NCBI RefSeq assembly: GCF_000270245.1
Contig: NC_015635.1
Coordinates: forward strand, 5,580,001 to 5,644,000
Length of the DNA stretch: 64,000 nt
Direction of reading: 5' to 3'
From: Microlunatus phosphovorus NM-1
Lineage (GTDB): Bacteria; Actinomycetota; Actinomycetes; Propionibacteriales; Propionibacteriaceae
The notes under the pieces were generated by a model. The model saw nothing but the letters and a program-made list of their open reading frames with translations, had not been told where the DNA came from and searched no databases. Positions within the stretch are counted from its first letter, which is position 1, and the number at the start of each line of letters is the position of its first letter. This document shows positions 1 to 8,463 of the stretch, in pieces. The translations under genes were made by a program, and so were the position numbers.

Positions 1-1404
1 GTCGGCGTCACTGTCTGGGTCGGGGGGCTCGCCGCCATCCTCATCCTGCGTGGCCGCCTCGGCGACGCGCTCAAGACGTCGGTCGCCCGGTTCTCCGTCC
101 TCGCCGGCTGGTGCTACGCCCTGGTCGCAGCCGGCGGTATCGCAGGCGCGGCCGTCCGCGTCCCGAGCCTCGCCGCGATCACCACCACCAGCTACGGACA
201 GATCCTGCTCGCGAAGGCCGGCGTGCTGGTCATCCTCGGGGTTGCCGGTTGGTACCACCGCCGCCGCATCATCCGGCAGTTGGGGACGGCTCCCGGCCGG
301 CGCCCCTTCGCCCGCCTGGTCATGGCCGAGTTGCTGGTGATGGGTGCCGCTATCGGACTCGGTGTTGCGCTGGCCCGCACCCCTCCGCCCGATGCTGGCG
401 CGGCGGAGGCGATCGACGCCACCACCGCCCTGCTCGGCTACCCGATGCCGCCGCCGCTGACCGCCACCACCGTGTTCACCGCCTGGCGTCCAGACCCGCT
501 CTGGCTGCCGCTCGCCCTGGCCGCCGCCGCCAGCTACCTGGTCGCTGTCATGCGGCTGCGCCGCCGCGGCATCCGCTGGTCACCCGCCCGCACCATCACC
601 TTCCTGACCGGCTGCCTGATGATGGTTGCCGCGACCAGCGGCAGCCCCGGCGTGTACGGCCAAGTCCTGTTCAGCATGCACATGGTGCAGCACATGACAG
701 TCGCCACCGCCGTGCCCACGTTCCTCGTCCTCGGCGCCCCGGTCACCCTGGCCTTGCGGACCCTGCCGGCCCGCATCGACGGCAGCCGCGGCGCCCGCGA
801 ATGGCTACTCGCCGTACTCCACTCCCGCTACGTGCGAGTGCTCAGCAATCCAGTGGTCGTCATCGCACTCTTCCTCGGCTCCCTGATCGGGTTCTACTAC
901 ACCCCAGCGTTGGAGTTCTCCCTACGAACCCACGTCGGGCACCTGCTCATGCTCGGACACTTCCTGCTCGTGGGCTACCTGTTCGCCAACATCATCTGCG
1001 GCATCGACCCCGGCCCACCCCGGCCACACCACCTGTTCCGGCTGATCCTGCTGATCGTCACCTTCGGCTTCCATGCATTCTTCGCGGTCTCCTTGATGTC
1101 TGGCGCCGCCATGTTCGCCGAATCCTGGTACACCAGCCTCGACCGCGGCTGGGGGCCCAGCATCGCCGACGATCAAGCACTCGGCATATCCCTGGTCTGG
1201 GCCCTCGGCGACTACCCCATCGCCATCCTCGCGGTCGCCTTGATCGTCTCCTGGATCGCCGACGACACCCGCGACGCACGCCGCCATGACCGCCAAGCTG
1301 ACCGCGACGACGACGCTGAACTCCAGGCTTACAACGCTCACCTCCAACGCCTCCAACGCCCCCGCGTCCCCAAGTCGTCGACTGACCTCGAAGGCCTGGA
1401 CTGA
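1..1404 (+). CDS. CopD-domain / CtaG (caa3 assembly) fusion membrane protein, 5' partial
   Basis: The reading frame is open from the first base, so the N-terminus lies outside the window and at least 467 residues are present. The first 100 or so residues look like a CopD copper-transport membrane domain. From about residue 140 the protein resembles CtaG, the assembly factor that helps insert copper into cytochrome c oxidase. CtaG-like features are the FSMHMVQHM segment, the later HVGHLLMLGHF segment and about seven hydrophobic helices. The C-terminus is a charged tail rich in Arg, Asp and Gln. CopD-CtaG fusions are common in Actinobacteria and sit in the cytoplasmic membrane. The stop TGA overlaps the ATG of the next gene (TGATG). 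That gene is a duplicated exporter permease with no link to copper, so the overlap is probably a junction accident and not a functional operon. Confidence 0.85.
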   Translation, partial: VGVTVWVGGLAAILILRGRLGDALKTSVARFSVLAGWCYALVAAGGIAGAAVRVPSLAAITTTSYGQILLAKAGVLVILGVAGWYHRRRIIRQLGTAPGRRPFARLVMAELLVMGAAIGLGVALARTPPPDAGAAEAIDATTALLGYPMPPPLTATTVFTAWRPDPLWLPLALAAAASYLVAVMRLRRRGIRWSPARTITFLTGCLMMVAATSGSPGVYGQVLFSMHMVQHMTVATAVPTFLVLGAPVTLALRTLPARIDGSRGAREWLLAVLHSRYVRVLSNPVVVIALFLGSLIGFYYTPALEFSLRTHVGHLLMLGHFLLVGYLFANIICGIDPGPPRPHHLFRLILLIVTFGFHAFFAVSLMSGAAMFAESWYTSLDRGWGPSIADDQALGISLVWALGDYPIAILAVALIVSWIADDTRDARRHDRQADRDDDAELQAYNAHLQRLQRPRVPKSSTDLEGLD

Positions 1405-2270
1405 TGGCGCCAACCGACGTGGACGACGAGTTCGAGCCGGTCTACCACCGCTACACGCCGCATCGGGCCGGGCTACCGCCGCTGGTGCCGTACTTCCGTG
1501 AGCTCTGGGCGCGACGCGAGTTCGCCGCCGAGATGAGCAAGGCGTCGCTGCGCAGCTCCAACGTCAACACGGTGTTCGGTCAGCTGTGGCTGATCCTCAA
1601 CCCGATGCTGCTGGCCGGCGTCTACTACCTGCTGGTGACGATCATCCGGCAGCGACACGATCCCGCCTTGTTCACCCACCTGGTGCTGGCGCTGTTCGCG
1701 TTCACCATGGTGCAGTCCGCCGCCTCGACCGGAGCTACCTCGGTGACCGGCTCAGGCCGGCTGCTGATCAACACCGCGTTCCCGCGACTGCTCATTCCGC
1801 TGTCGGCGGTGCGAACGGCCTTCTGGCGATTCCTGCCGACGATCCCCATCTACCTGCTCTTCCACATCATCGTCGGGCTCACCTGGCATCCACGGATGAT
1901 GATCTCCCTCTACTTCCTCGCCACCATGGTCGTGTTCAGCATGGGGCTGTCGGCGCTGTTCGCCACCTGCCAGGTGTACTTCCGCGACACCTCGAGCTTC
2001 CTGCCGTACTTCCTGCGGTTGTGGATGTACCTGTCGCCGGTGCTGTGGCTGCCGGAGATGCTCGCCCGGATGGGTCCGGCGACGAAGATCATCGTGGAGC
2101 TGAATCCGATGTACCCGATGCTGACCGGCTACGCACAGCTACTCCAAGGCGGCCAGACCCCGCCGCCTTGGATGTGGGCCGCAGCCGCTGGATGGGCTCT
2201 CGGCGCGTCACTGGTCGGGTTCTTGTTCTTCATCGGCAGGGAGCGTGAGTTCGCCGTACGCCTCACCTGA
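1404..2270 (+). CDS. ABC-2 type polysaccharide/teichoic acid exporter permease, orphan duplicate copy
   Basis: This 288-residue integral membrane protein belongs to the Wzm/TagG permease family (ABC-2), which exports undecaprenyl-linked polysaccharides or teichoic acids with a separate ATPase. It has six predicted helices and typical sequences such as TSVTGSGRLLINTAFPRLLI and YLSPVLWLPEML. It is about 85% identical by eye to the permease at 54195-55070, and similarity begins near the start codon. The ATPase partner is missing: only its first nine or so codons remain after this gene, then the sequence turns into unrelated DNA. The copy may be non-functional alone, may use the distant ATPase, or may be a recombination remnant. 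The start overlaps the CtaG stop and has no separate ribosome binding site. Confidence 0.85.
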   Translation: MAPTDVDDEFEPVYHRYTPHRAGLPPLVPYFRELWARREFAAEMSKASLRSSNVNTVFGQLWLILNPMLLAGVYYLLVTIIRQRHDPALFTHLVLALFAFTMVQSAASTGATSVTGSGRLLINTAFPRLLIPLSAVRTAFWRFLPTIPIYLLFHIIVGLTWHPRMMISLYFLATMVVFSMGLSALFATCQVYFRDTSSFLPYFLRLWMYLSPVLWLPEMLARMGPATKIIVELNPMYPMLTGYAQLLQGGQTPPPWMWAAAAGWALGASLVGFLFFIGREREFAVRLT

Positions 2271-2271
2271 C
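2245..2271 (+). pseudogene. Remnant 5' end of the exporter ATPase gene (Wzt/TagH-like)
   Basis: GTG at 2245 begins a frame reading MSSPYASPD. It matches MSSLSASLD at the start of the intact ATPase gene at 55045, including the same 26-base overlap with the permease gene. After about codon nine the frame shows no ABC ATPase sequence. This places a recombination or insertion breakpoint near 2270. Confidence 0.6.
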
Positions 2272-2447
2272 AGATGTTCTCCGACGTGTAGATCTCCAGT
2301 CGCTGGGATGGCGCTGTGTCCCTGGAGAATCGTGCGGGGATCCCCGGACTCGGAAGGATTGCGCCGTCTGGCCAGCCGCAACCCTGCCGTCCGGGCTGAT
2401 GCTGATCAGCGTGGCTTGACCGACCGATCGATCAGTTCTGCTGAATT

Positions 2448-2465
2448 CAGTCTGGACTGTACTAT
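2448..2465 (+). promoter_or_regulatory. Promoter and probable operator of the CmtR-like gene
   Basis: The inverted repeat CAGTC-TG-GACTG (2448-2459) abuts TACTAT (2460-2465). TACTAT is a good -10 hexamer and lies six bases before ATG 2472, so the mRNA is probably leaderless. The overlap of repeat and -10 fits autorepression by the ArsR-family product. Confidence 0.5.
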
Positions 2466-2471
2466 GTGGGA

Positions 2472-2881
2472 ATGGCTGTCACGGATTGGTCGGCTGCGCG
2501 TGTCGCAGTGGATGCAGAGGCGTTGGGTCGAATCGGGACCGCATTGGCTGATCCGACGCGACGTCGGCTGTTGTTGGCGCTGGTGACCGGTCCAGCGTTC
2601 CCATCCGACCTGGCCGCGGATCTAGCACTCACCCGGGGAAACGTGTCGAACCATCTTGCCTGTTTGCGCGGCTGTGGGCTCGTGTCGACAACTCCGGTAG
2701 GGCGTCGGGTTCGCTATGAGCTGGCGGACCCGCGGCTGGCGGAGCGCTGGCCCAGTTGGCGCAGCTGGTGCTGATCGTCTCCGACAACGCCCATACCGAA
2801 GAGCCGTGCAGCCCGGAGGACTACACGTGCAACGGAGAGCCGGTTGCAGACGAAGTCGCAGTAGTGGGTTCTGGTGGCTGA
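2472..2881 (+). pseudogene. cmtR: CmtR-like ArsR/SmtB metal-sensing repressor, frameshifted near the C-terminus
   Basis: The first 90 codons encode a winged-helix ArsR/SmtB repressor very close in motif to mycobacterial CmtR, a Cd(II)/Pb(II) sensor: ALADPTRRRLLLAL, LTRGNVSNHLACLRGCGLV. The CLRGC cysteine pair matches two of the three CmtR metal ligands. A one-base deletion near 2742 diverts the frame to a stop at 2774. Reading on in the +2 frame restores a family-like tail (ALAQLAQLVLIVSDNA, then TEEPCSP) to TGA 2879-2881. The restored tail contains the cysteine equivalent to the third CmtR ligand and overlaps the ATPase start by eight bases. As written, the product ends at 2774 and lacks the third ligand. 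This is either a sequencing error or a real loss of metal response. ATG 2472 was chosen because a -10 box sits six bases upstream; GTG 2466 is in frame but would lie inside the promoter spacer. Confidence 0.75.
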
Positions 2882-4994
2882 CGAGTGCTGCGGCCCCGAC
2901 CAGACGACCGGCCCAGAGTCAGAAGGCGCGGCAGCGGAGCTGATGCCTTTGTGGCGGATCCGGGAGCTTCAGGCAGCGGCCGTATCGGGAATGCTGCTGC
3001 TGGCCGGGGCGGTCGCAAGTGAGGGCTCATCTGTCGAAACGGTGCTGTGGTCGACGTCGGCCTTGGTGGGTGCGACCACCTTCGTGCCGGGCGCGATCCG
3101 TGGACTGATCAAGGGCAGGCTCGGGGTCGGATTGTTGATGACGATCGCCGGGATCGGCGCCGTGCTGTTGGGGGAGGTTGCCGAAGCCGCCACGCTGGCG
3201 TTCTTGTTCTCGATCGCAGAAGGGTTGGAACGGTACGCACTCACCAGGACCAGGAATAGCCTGCGGGCCCTGCTGGATCTGGCGCCGCCGTCCGCGACGG
3301 TCCTCCGCCGCGGTGCGACGGTCACCGTCCCGGCCGCTGAGTTGCGGGTCGGCGAGATGCTGCTGGTGCGACCTGGTGACAAGATCGCGACCGACGGAAT
3401 CGTGAGTGGAGGTCGCAGCTGGATCGACACCTCGGTGGTGACCGGGGAGTCTGTGCCAGTCGAGGTCGGGCCCGGGTCGCTGGTGTTTGCGGGTACCGTC
3501 AACGGCACCGGCGCGATCGAGGTCCAGGTGACTGTTGCCGCCGCAGACAACTCGTTGGCCCGGCTAGTCCACACTGTGCAGGAAGCGCAGGAACGCAAAG
3601 GATCAAGCCAACGGCTGGCCGAACGGGTCGCGAAGCCGCTGGTGCCCGCGGTGTTGATCTTGGCCGGCCTGATAGCTGTCGTTGGGAGCTTGGCCGGCGA
3701 ACCGTCCGTGTGGATACCTCGGGCGCTGGTGGTGCTGGTCGCCGCGGCACCGTGCGCGTTCGCCCTCAGCGTGCCGATCGCGGTCGTGGCAGCAGTCGGC
3801 GCCGCATCCAAATCTGGAGTGTTGATCAAGGGCGGCGCAGCGGTCGAGCAACTCGGAGCCGTCACCGTGGTGGCAGTGGACAAGACCGGCACCCTGACCC
3901 GCAATGAGCCGTCGGTCATCGACGTCGTCCCCGCAGCCGGCGTCGATTCGGGTGAGGTGCTGGCGGTTGCGGCCGCACTCGAAGACCGGAGCGAGCACCC
4001 ACTCGCGGCCGCGATCGTGACGGCCGCAGCCGACCTACCGCCACGGCGCGGCCTCGACGTGGAGGCCGTCCCCGGCCACGGCCTCATCGGTGTCGTGGAC
4101 GACCAACCAACCCGACTCGGCAAACCCGGATTCGTCCCCACGGCCGGGCTGGAACGTGAGGTGGAGCGGCTACAAGATGCTGGCGCGACCGTGGTCCTGG
4201 TGGAACGCGACGAGATCGTGCTGGGAGCGGTCGCGGTCCGAGATGAGATCAGACCGGAAGCCGCCGAAGCTGTCGGCCTGCTGCGCCGCCAGGGTGTGTC
4301 TGTCGTGATGTTGACCGGCGACAACGCCCGCACCGCGAACGCAATCGCCGCCGAGGCCGGGATCGGCGAGGTTCGAGCCGAGCTGAGCCCGACCGACAAG
4401 GCCGGCATCGTGTCCGAGCTGAAGACCCGCGGCCACGTGGCGATGGTTGGCGACGGCATCAACGATGCACCCGCCCTGGCCACCGCCGACGCCGGGATCG
4501 CGATGGGCGCCATGGGCAGCGATGTGGCCATCGAGGCCGCCGACGTGGCCCTGATGGGCGAAGACCTGCGGCGGCTGCCGGACGCGATCGCGCACACTCG
4601 GCATGCTCGTGTGATCCTCACCCAGAGCCTTGTCCTGTCAGGGCTAATCATCGCCGTGTTAGTGCCGCTGTCCGCGCTCGGACTGCTCGGCCTGGCCGTC
4701 GTGGTCGCCACCCACGAACTCGCCGAGGTATTGGTCATCCTGAACGGCATCCGCGCTGGTCGTCGCCGGCTGCTTCCTACCCGTCCGCCCCTCCGCGGAG
4801 CCCACCCCGCTCATTCGATTGCGCCGTCCGCGATACATCGAACCGCGCCGGTGAGAGTTTCTGCCGCACCCCAACCGGCGGCACAGGGTGAGTGGCCGCT
4901 GCTGCCCTTGATCCCGAAGCCGGTTGCGCCCGCCACGATGTCGGGACCTGCCGGCTGCCGCTGTGAGGCAGGCCAATGTTCTTGCTGCGCCTAG
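2874..4994 (+). CDS. P1B-type heavy-metal ATPase, CtpG-like (Cd/Zn/Pb efflux)
   Basis: This 706-residue cation-transporting P-type ATPase exports soft metals across the cytoplasmic membrane using ATP. Visible motifs are TGES (190-193, actuator), the membrane metal motif APC (292-294), the phosphorylation site DKTGT (Asp336), and GDGINDAP (526-533). The last two helices end at about residue 620. APC, not CPC or SPC, together with a CmtR-like neighbour matches the mycobacterial cmtR-ctpG arrangement, where the ligand is cadmium or lead. There is no classical N-terminal heavy-metal domain. The N-terminus carries DECC, and the C-terminus ends in a cysteine cluster, CRCEAGQCSCCA, that could bind or hand over metal. 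GTG 2874 overlaps the end of the restored cmtR frame, so the two form an operon. Confidence 0.9.
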   Translation: MADECCGPDQTTGPESEGAAAELMPLWRIRELQAAAVSGMLLLAGAVASEGSSVETVLWSTSALVGATTFVPGAIRGLIKGRLGVGLLMTIAGIGAVLLGEVAEAATLAFLFSIAEGLERYALTRTRNSLRALLDLAPPSATVLRRGATVTVPAAELRVGEMLLVRPGDKIATDGIVSGGRSWIDTSVVTGESVPVEVGPGSLVFAGTVNGTGAIEVQVTVAAADNSLARLVHTVQEAQERKGSSQRLAERVAKPLVPAVLILAGLIAVVGSLAGEPSVWIPRALVVLVAAAPCAFALSVPIAVVAAVGAASKSGVLIKGGAAVEQLGAVTVVAVDKTGTLTRNEPSVIDVVPAAGVDSGEVLAVAAALEDRSEHPLAAAIVTAAADLPPRRGLDVEAVPGHGLIGVVDDQPTRLGKPGFVPTAGLEREVERLQDAGATVVLVERDEIVLGAVAVRDEIRPEAAEAVGLLRRQGVSVVMLTGDNARTANAIAAEAGIGEVRAELSPTDKAGIVSELKTRGHVAMVGDGINDAPALATADAGIAMGAMGSDVAIEAADVALMGEDLRRLPDAIAHTRHARVILTQSLVLSGLIIAVLVPLSALGLLGLAVVVATHELAEVLVILNGIRAGRRRLLPTRPPLRGAHPAHSIAPSAIHRTAPVRVSAAPQPAAQGEWPLLPLIPKPVAPATMSGPAGCRCEAGQCSCCA

Positions 4995-5598
4995 CCCTCT
5001 CGCCTGGGCCAGGATCCTCCGAGTGACCTGGACGCGCTACCGGAACACTCCCCACGGACAACGCGCTGGTGCACGACCCTCGTGCGAGCGATCCGGGCAG
5101 GATCCGGGTCGCGTGTCTGTGGGCGAGGTAGAGCAGGGCCGAACCCGAGGTCCGCGGTGCAGCGCGTGACGAACGGCTCCACCGCCGAGGTGGCGAGGTT
5201 GACAATCAGCAAAGGCCCGTGGAAGACCTCGCCGACGCACAGCGACATAGCGCTACAGACGGCCCCAGCACATTTCAGCCTGATGCGGAGGCACCATCTG
5301 TCAGGCCATCGAGAACCGATGCGAAGGTCAAGCCGCCGCCAGACACACCGGGCTTTGTCAAGGTCCAGGGCGGCCGGAGAAGTTTCGCCGGCGATCGTGA
5401 GGATTCGAGCGCCATGGGCGAATCCTCGCCGACCTGTGCTCTGCCGAGAGCAGGGGTACCGACCGTCCCGACGCTCCAACAGACCTGCTGACGGGCCGAA
5501 GAGATCGGCGCAGCTGTCCGCGTATCACCCAGAAGGATGGATGTGATCGTGTCGTGGAGTGCGTGGGAACAAGGGGCTGCTGGTGTTGACCCGCCCGG
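4995..5598. other. 604-bp stretch without a recognisable gene
   Basis: Open frames exist on both strands, as expected at this GC content, but none has recognisable family motifs, a convincing ribosome binding site or actinobacterial codon bias. I see no tRNA, inverted repeat or transposon end. It separates the two convergent metal-resistance units. Confidence 0.4.
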
Positions 5599-5964
5599 TC
5601 AAGTGGTGTCCCGGCGGTGGTGCCGCGGCTGGCCGAGGGCGTGTTCGGCCTGATGGATGGCGTCAGTGACCAGCTGCGCAGCGTGCTCATTAGCGAGCCG
5701 GTAGAAGACCCTGTTGCCGTCCTGCCGGGAGGCCACGATCCGGGCCAACCTGAGTTTCGCCAGGTGCTGCGAGACCGATGCCGGTGCCTTATCGACTGCG
5801 GTAGCGATCGTGTTCACCGGCAGCTCGCCGCCCTGCAGGGCCAGTACGATCCGGACCCGGGTCGGGTCGGCCAGCATGGAAAACACCTCCACCGCCAGCT
5901 CAACGAACTGCGCGTCGACCGGCCCGGCCACCTCCACACGGTCCCGCTGGTTGTCTGCGCGCAC
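5599..5964 (-). CDS. ArsR/SmtB-family metal sensor (NmtR/CzrA-like)
   Basis: This 121-residue winged-helix repressor has the family core MLADPTRVRIVLAL and recognition helix APASVSQHLAKLRLARIV. It lacks the CmtR cysteines. Its C-terminal helix carries His and Asp residues (NEHAAQLVTDAIHQAEH), the pattern of the alpha-5 sensor site in NmtR, CzrA and SmtB, which bind Zn, Ni or Co. It lies downstream of a cation diffusion facilitator on the same strand, and both genes carry the same palindrome, so it very probably represses itself and the exporter until metal rises. The start is GTG at 5964. On this strand the -10-like TAGCAT is six bases upstream, so the transcript is probably leaderless, and the operator overlaps both promoter and start codon. 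Confidence 0.88.
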   Translation of the reverse strand: MRADNQRDRVEVAGPVDAQFVELAVEVFSMLADPTRVRIVLALQGGELPVNTIATAVDKAPASVSQHLAKLRLARIVASRQDGNRVFYRLANEHAAQLVTDAIHQAEHALGQPRHHRRDTT

Positions 5965-5978
5965 ACGCAGATGCTAAG
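5954..5978 (-). promoter_or_regulatory. Operator/promoter of the ArsR gene
   Basis: Read on the minus strand, CTTAGCATCTGCGT is followed by a CGCAGA half site, giving a TCTGCG...CGCAGA dyad. The left half matches the stronger palindrome upstream of the CDF exporter at 7809-7840, differing at one base in 14. TAGCAT within it is a plausible -10, so a bound repressor would block RNA polymerase. Confidence 0.65.
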
Positions 5979-6042
5979 CCAACTACAGTTTCCGCGACGC
6001 GCCGAGCCGCCACGGCCGATGGCGTGGGCCTTCCGATGCCCG

Positions 6043-6420
6043 TCAGGGCTGCCACTGGTGCCAAGCGGCAGGACCGTACTCGATCACCGCCTCGCCGCGG
6101 GCGGTGACCAGCAGTGAGCCGCTGGCCGACACCGACCAGGCGTAGCCGTGCTCACCTGGCCCGGCGCCGCTGGCGTCCCAGTACAAATCCAGCCGCGGTT
6201 GCGCGCCCCAGCCCCGGACCACGCTCAACACCAGATCACCGGGCCCGTCAGGTCGGCTCTCGAACACCACCGCTGCAACCGGACGACCGTCGAGGGCATG
6301 GGCGTCGAGGTCGACGCCGCGAACGCTGACCGGCTCTCCAAGTCGTAGTACAAACCAGCGCAGACCCTCAGTCTGCGCCGTCGACTCCTCGGCCGAACCC
6401 GCCACCGTCATTCCAACCAT
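6043..6420 (-). CDS. Hypothetical protein between the CDF exporter and its regulator
   Basis: This 125-residue frame begins at ATG 6420. It has a protein-like composition with regularly spaced hydrophobic residues (VRGVDLDAHALDGRPVAAVV, SASGSLLVTARGEAVIEYG), suggesting a mostly beta soluble fold. I recognise no family, metal-binding cluster, signal peptide or membrane segment. It lies about 140 bp after the restored stop of the exporter and 78 bp before the ArsR gene, all on one strand, so it may be part of the metal-responsive unit. Confidence 0.5.
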   Translation of the reverse strand: MVGMTVAGSAEESTAQTEGLRWFVLRLGEPVSVRGVDLDAHALDGRPVAAVVFESRPDGPGDLVLSVVRGWGAQPRLDLYWDASGAGPGEHGYAWSVSASGSLLVTARGEAVIEYGPAAWHQWQP

Positions 6421-6432
6421 CCCACGAACGAA

Positions 6433-7797
6433 TCACACGAGCCGCCAAGTATCCGCGAATAAGCGCAGATATGCAAAGACTGACTTGGTGAACCGAAAGC
6501 CGCCGCCGTTGGCATCGAAATCCGGTCGCCTTTGGCAGGAGGTCGGGGTGCGCTGAACTGTCAGATCGCAGCCGTCGTATGGCTGTCGTTGAGTGCGCGG
6601 TGCGCATCGGGCACGAGCCGGACGACCCCGATGCTGGACATAGCGCTGCGGATCGCGACGTCGGCAGCGTGTTCGATGCGCGTGGAAGTCGGCGACCGGT
6701 AGGTCCGGGTCGGTAGTGATGGTGGCCTCGATACTCAGCCGGTGCCCCATCCATCGCAGCCGGGTCTCGGACACTCCGGTGATGCCCGGCACCGCGATGA
6801 GGGTCTGCTCGGCGATGTCGACCAGGGCCGGATCGACACCATCGAGAAGCCGGCGGCCGATGTCGCGGGCGGTGCCGAACAACAGCACGAAGATCGCGAT
6901 GCTGATCAGCAGACCGACGATCGGGTCCGCGAGCGGGAACCCGGCCCACACCCCGAGCACGCCGAACACGACCGCGAGGGAGGTGAACCCGTCGGTGCGG
7001 GCATGCACGCCGTCGGCGATCAGCGCCGCCGACCCGATCCGGCGGCCGACCCGGATCCGGTAGGAGGCGACGATCTCGTTGCCGGCAAACCCGATCAGCC
7101 CGGCCGCGAACACCCACCAAATGTTCTCCAGCTGCTGCGGCTCGAAGAACCGGCGGATCGACTCATACCCGGCCACGACCGCCGACAACGCGATCATCGC
7201 GACGATGAACAACCCGGCCAGATCCTCCACCCGACCGTAGCCGAAGGTGTAGCGACGGGTCGCGGCCCTGCGTCCGAGCACGAACGCCACCCAAAGCGGC
7301 ACCGCGGTCAATGCGTCGGAGAAGTTGTGGATCGTGTCGGCCAGCAACGCGACCGAGCCACTGATCACCACCACCACGACCTGCAAGGCCGCTGTAACAG
7401 CCAGGATCAACAGACTGACTTTGAGTGCCCGGACTCCCTCGTGGCTGGCCTCCAGGGCGTCGTCGATTGAGTCTCGGGCGTCGTGGCTGTGCGGTACGAA
7501 CAGCCCGTAGAGGAAGCCCCTGACCCCGGCCCGGTGCCGATGGCCGTGCTCGCCGTGATCATGACTGTGGTCACCGTGATCATGGCCGTGGCTGTGCGGG
7601 TCGTCACTGTGGTCTTGCCTGCGGTCGCCGTGTGAATGATCGTGGTCCTGATGCCCGTTGTGCCGCCGCTGCTCAGGATCACCGCTGCGGTGATCCTGCT
7701 CGACCGTCGGGTGAGCGTGGGTGGCCGCGTCGCCAGTACGTCGCCGACCTGTCCCGGGGTCATCGAGGTCAGAGGCCCCGGATCCGGTTGCGCTCAT
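6433..7797 (-). CDS. CzcD-type cation diffusion facilitator (Zn/Cd/Co exporter), C-terminus frameshifted
   Basis: This proton-antiport exporter has six membrane helices and the two family metal motifs HNFSD (helix 2) and DGVHARTDG (helix 5). It starts with an unusually long His/Asp-rich tail of about 80 residues (HGHDHGDHSHDHGEHGH and similar), likely a zinc buffer or sensor. The cytoplasmic C-terminal domain is normal up to DLPVADFHA. One extra base at about 6678 then shifts the frame, giving an Arg-rich nonsense tail to 6433. Dropping that base restores a typical CDF ending (IEHAADVAIRSAMSSIGVV) and a stop at 6561-6563. The transport domain is intact, so activity may survive, but the dimerising domain is damaged unless the shift is a sequencing error. 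The gene sits under a palindromic operator shared with the downstream ArsR gene. Confidence 0.85.
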   Translation of the reverse strand: MSATGSGASDLDDPGTGRRRTGDAATHAHPTVEQDHRSGDPEQRRHNGHQDHDHSHGDRRQDHSDDPHSHGHDHGDHSHDHGEHGHRHRAGVRGFLYGLFVPHSHDARDSIDDALEASHEGVRALKVSLLILAVTAALQVVVVVISGSVALLADTIHNFSDALTAVPLWVAFVLGRRAATRRYTFGYGRVEDLAGLFIVAMIALSAVVAGYESIRRFFEPQQLENIWWVFAAGLIGFAGNEIVASYRIRVGRRIGSAALIADGVHARTDGFTSLAVVFGVLGVWAGFPLADPIVGLLISIAIFVLLFGTARDIGRRLLDGVDPALVDIAEQTLIAVPGITGVSETRLRWMGHRLSIEATITTDPDLPVADFHAHRTRCRRRDPQRYVQHRGRPARARCAPRTQRQPYDGCDLTVQRTPTSCQRRPDFDANGGGFRFTKSVFAYLRLFADTWRLV

Positions 7798-7808
7798 CGC
7801 ACACCCGC

Positions 7809-7840
7809 CTTAGTATCTGCGTGCATACGCAGATACTAAG
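7809..7840 (-). promoter_or_regulatory. Palindromic operator upstream of the CDF exporter
   Basis: Perfect 14-base arms, CTTAGTATCTGCGT and ACGCAGATACTAAG, flank a 4-base centre. The palindrome lies 12 bases before the exporter start codon. The half site recurs at the ArsR gene (5954-5978). Long palindromes of this type in a promoter are typical ArsR/SmtB targets. Confidence 0.75.
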
Positions 7841-8463
7841 CAGGTTCCAACCGCTTCGGCAACCGCAACCGCCGGCGATCAGGTCATTCGCCGAGTGCCC
7901 ACCCGTGGAGGGCGGCTGCGGAACGAGCAGCTGTTACAGCTCGCGCCGGAGTCCGGTCTGGTGCCGCGAACTGGCGTCAGGCGCTCAGCCAGTCTCCGAG
8001 GAACCTGGGGACCGGCCAGTCCAGTCCGGTATCAGCGGCGTCCTCGGCGCCTTCGGAGACGAGAATGCTGCCAGCGTCCGACTCTCCACGGTGGGCGGGT
8101 TCGGAACGTCGTGGCTGCTGAACGCTGAGTACGGGGCAGATCAGGTGCGCCGCGGCTGGGCCCGGCTCACCAATCCCCACTGAGAAGCTCGCAACGCACG
8201 CCCAAAGCCGCGAGCGCCGCCACGCCGTGACGCCGACGAACTACGCGCTCGCGATCAACGACGGCATCGCGCGCAGCGAAGCCAAGTGCGCCACCGCGGA
8301 GCAAGCACGAAGAGGCGCAGCCAAAGAGCCAACTGGCCGGCGCTGAACCCGAGCATCCCGCGTGCAGGCACGATCGCGCCTCGACGGGCCGGGACTCGGG
8401 CTGTAGACCAACCCTTCGCCGGGCGGCTCTGAAAGAATAGAGACGAGAAAGGAAGGCGTGGCC
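7841..8463. other. Gene-poor stretch with a possible coding remnant
   Basis: No complete gene is convincing here. A minus-strand frame at 7977-8180 ends in DTGLDWPVPRFLGDWLSA, which looks like the end of a real protein, possibly an immunity-type fold. The upstream part has no clear start or family, so it may be a decayed gene. The rest has no motif I can support. Confidence 0.35.

Noticed and set aside
1-2270. CopD-CtaG and the exporter permease as a functional operon because their stop and start overlap
   Set aside because: The permease is a duplicate of the 54-kb copy whose native context is an exporter operon; the overlap is best read as a junction.
2969-4750. 593-residue minus-strand frame inside the metal ATPase
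   Set aside because: It is antisense to a clearly recognised gene, rich in Ser, Thr, Arg and Pro as antisense frames are, and has no domain.
4991-5546. Overlapping open frames on both strands after the metal ATPase
   Set aside because: They lack family motifs, ribosome binding sites and a sensible amino-acid pattern; long frames are expected by chance at this GC content.
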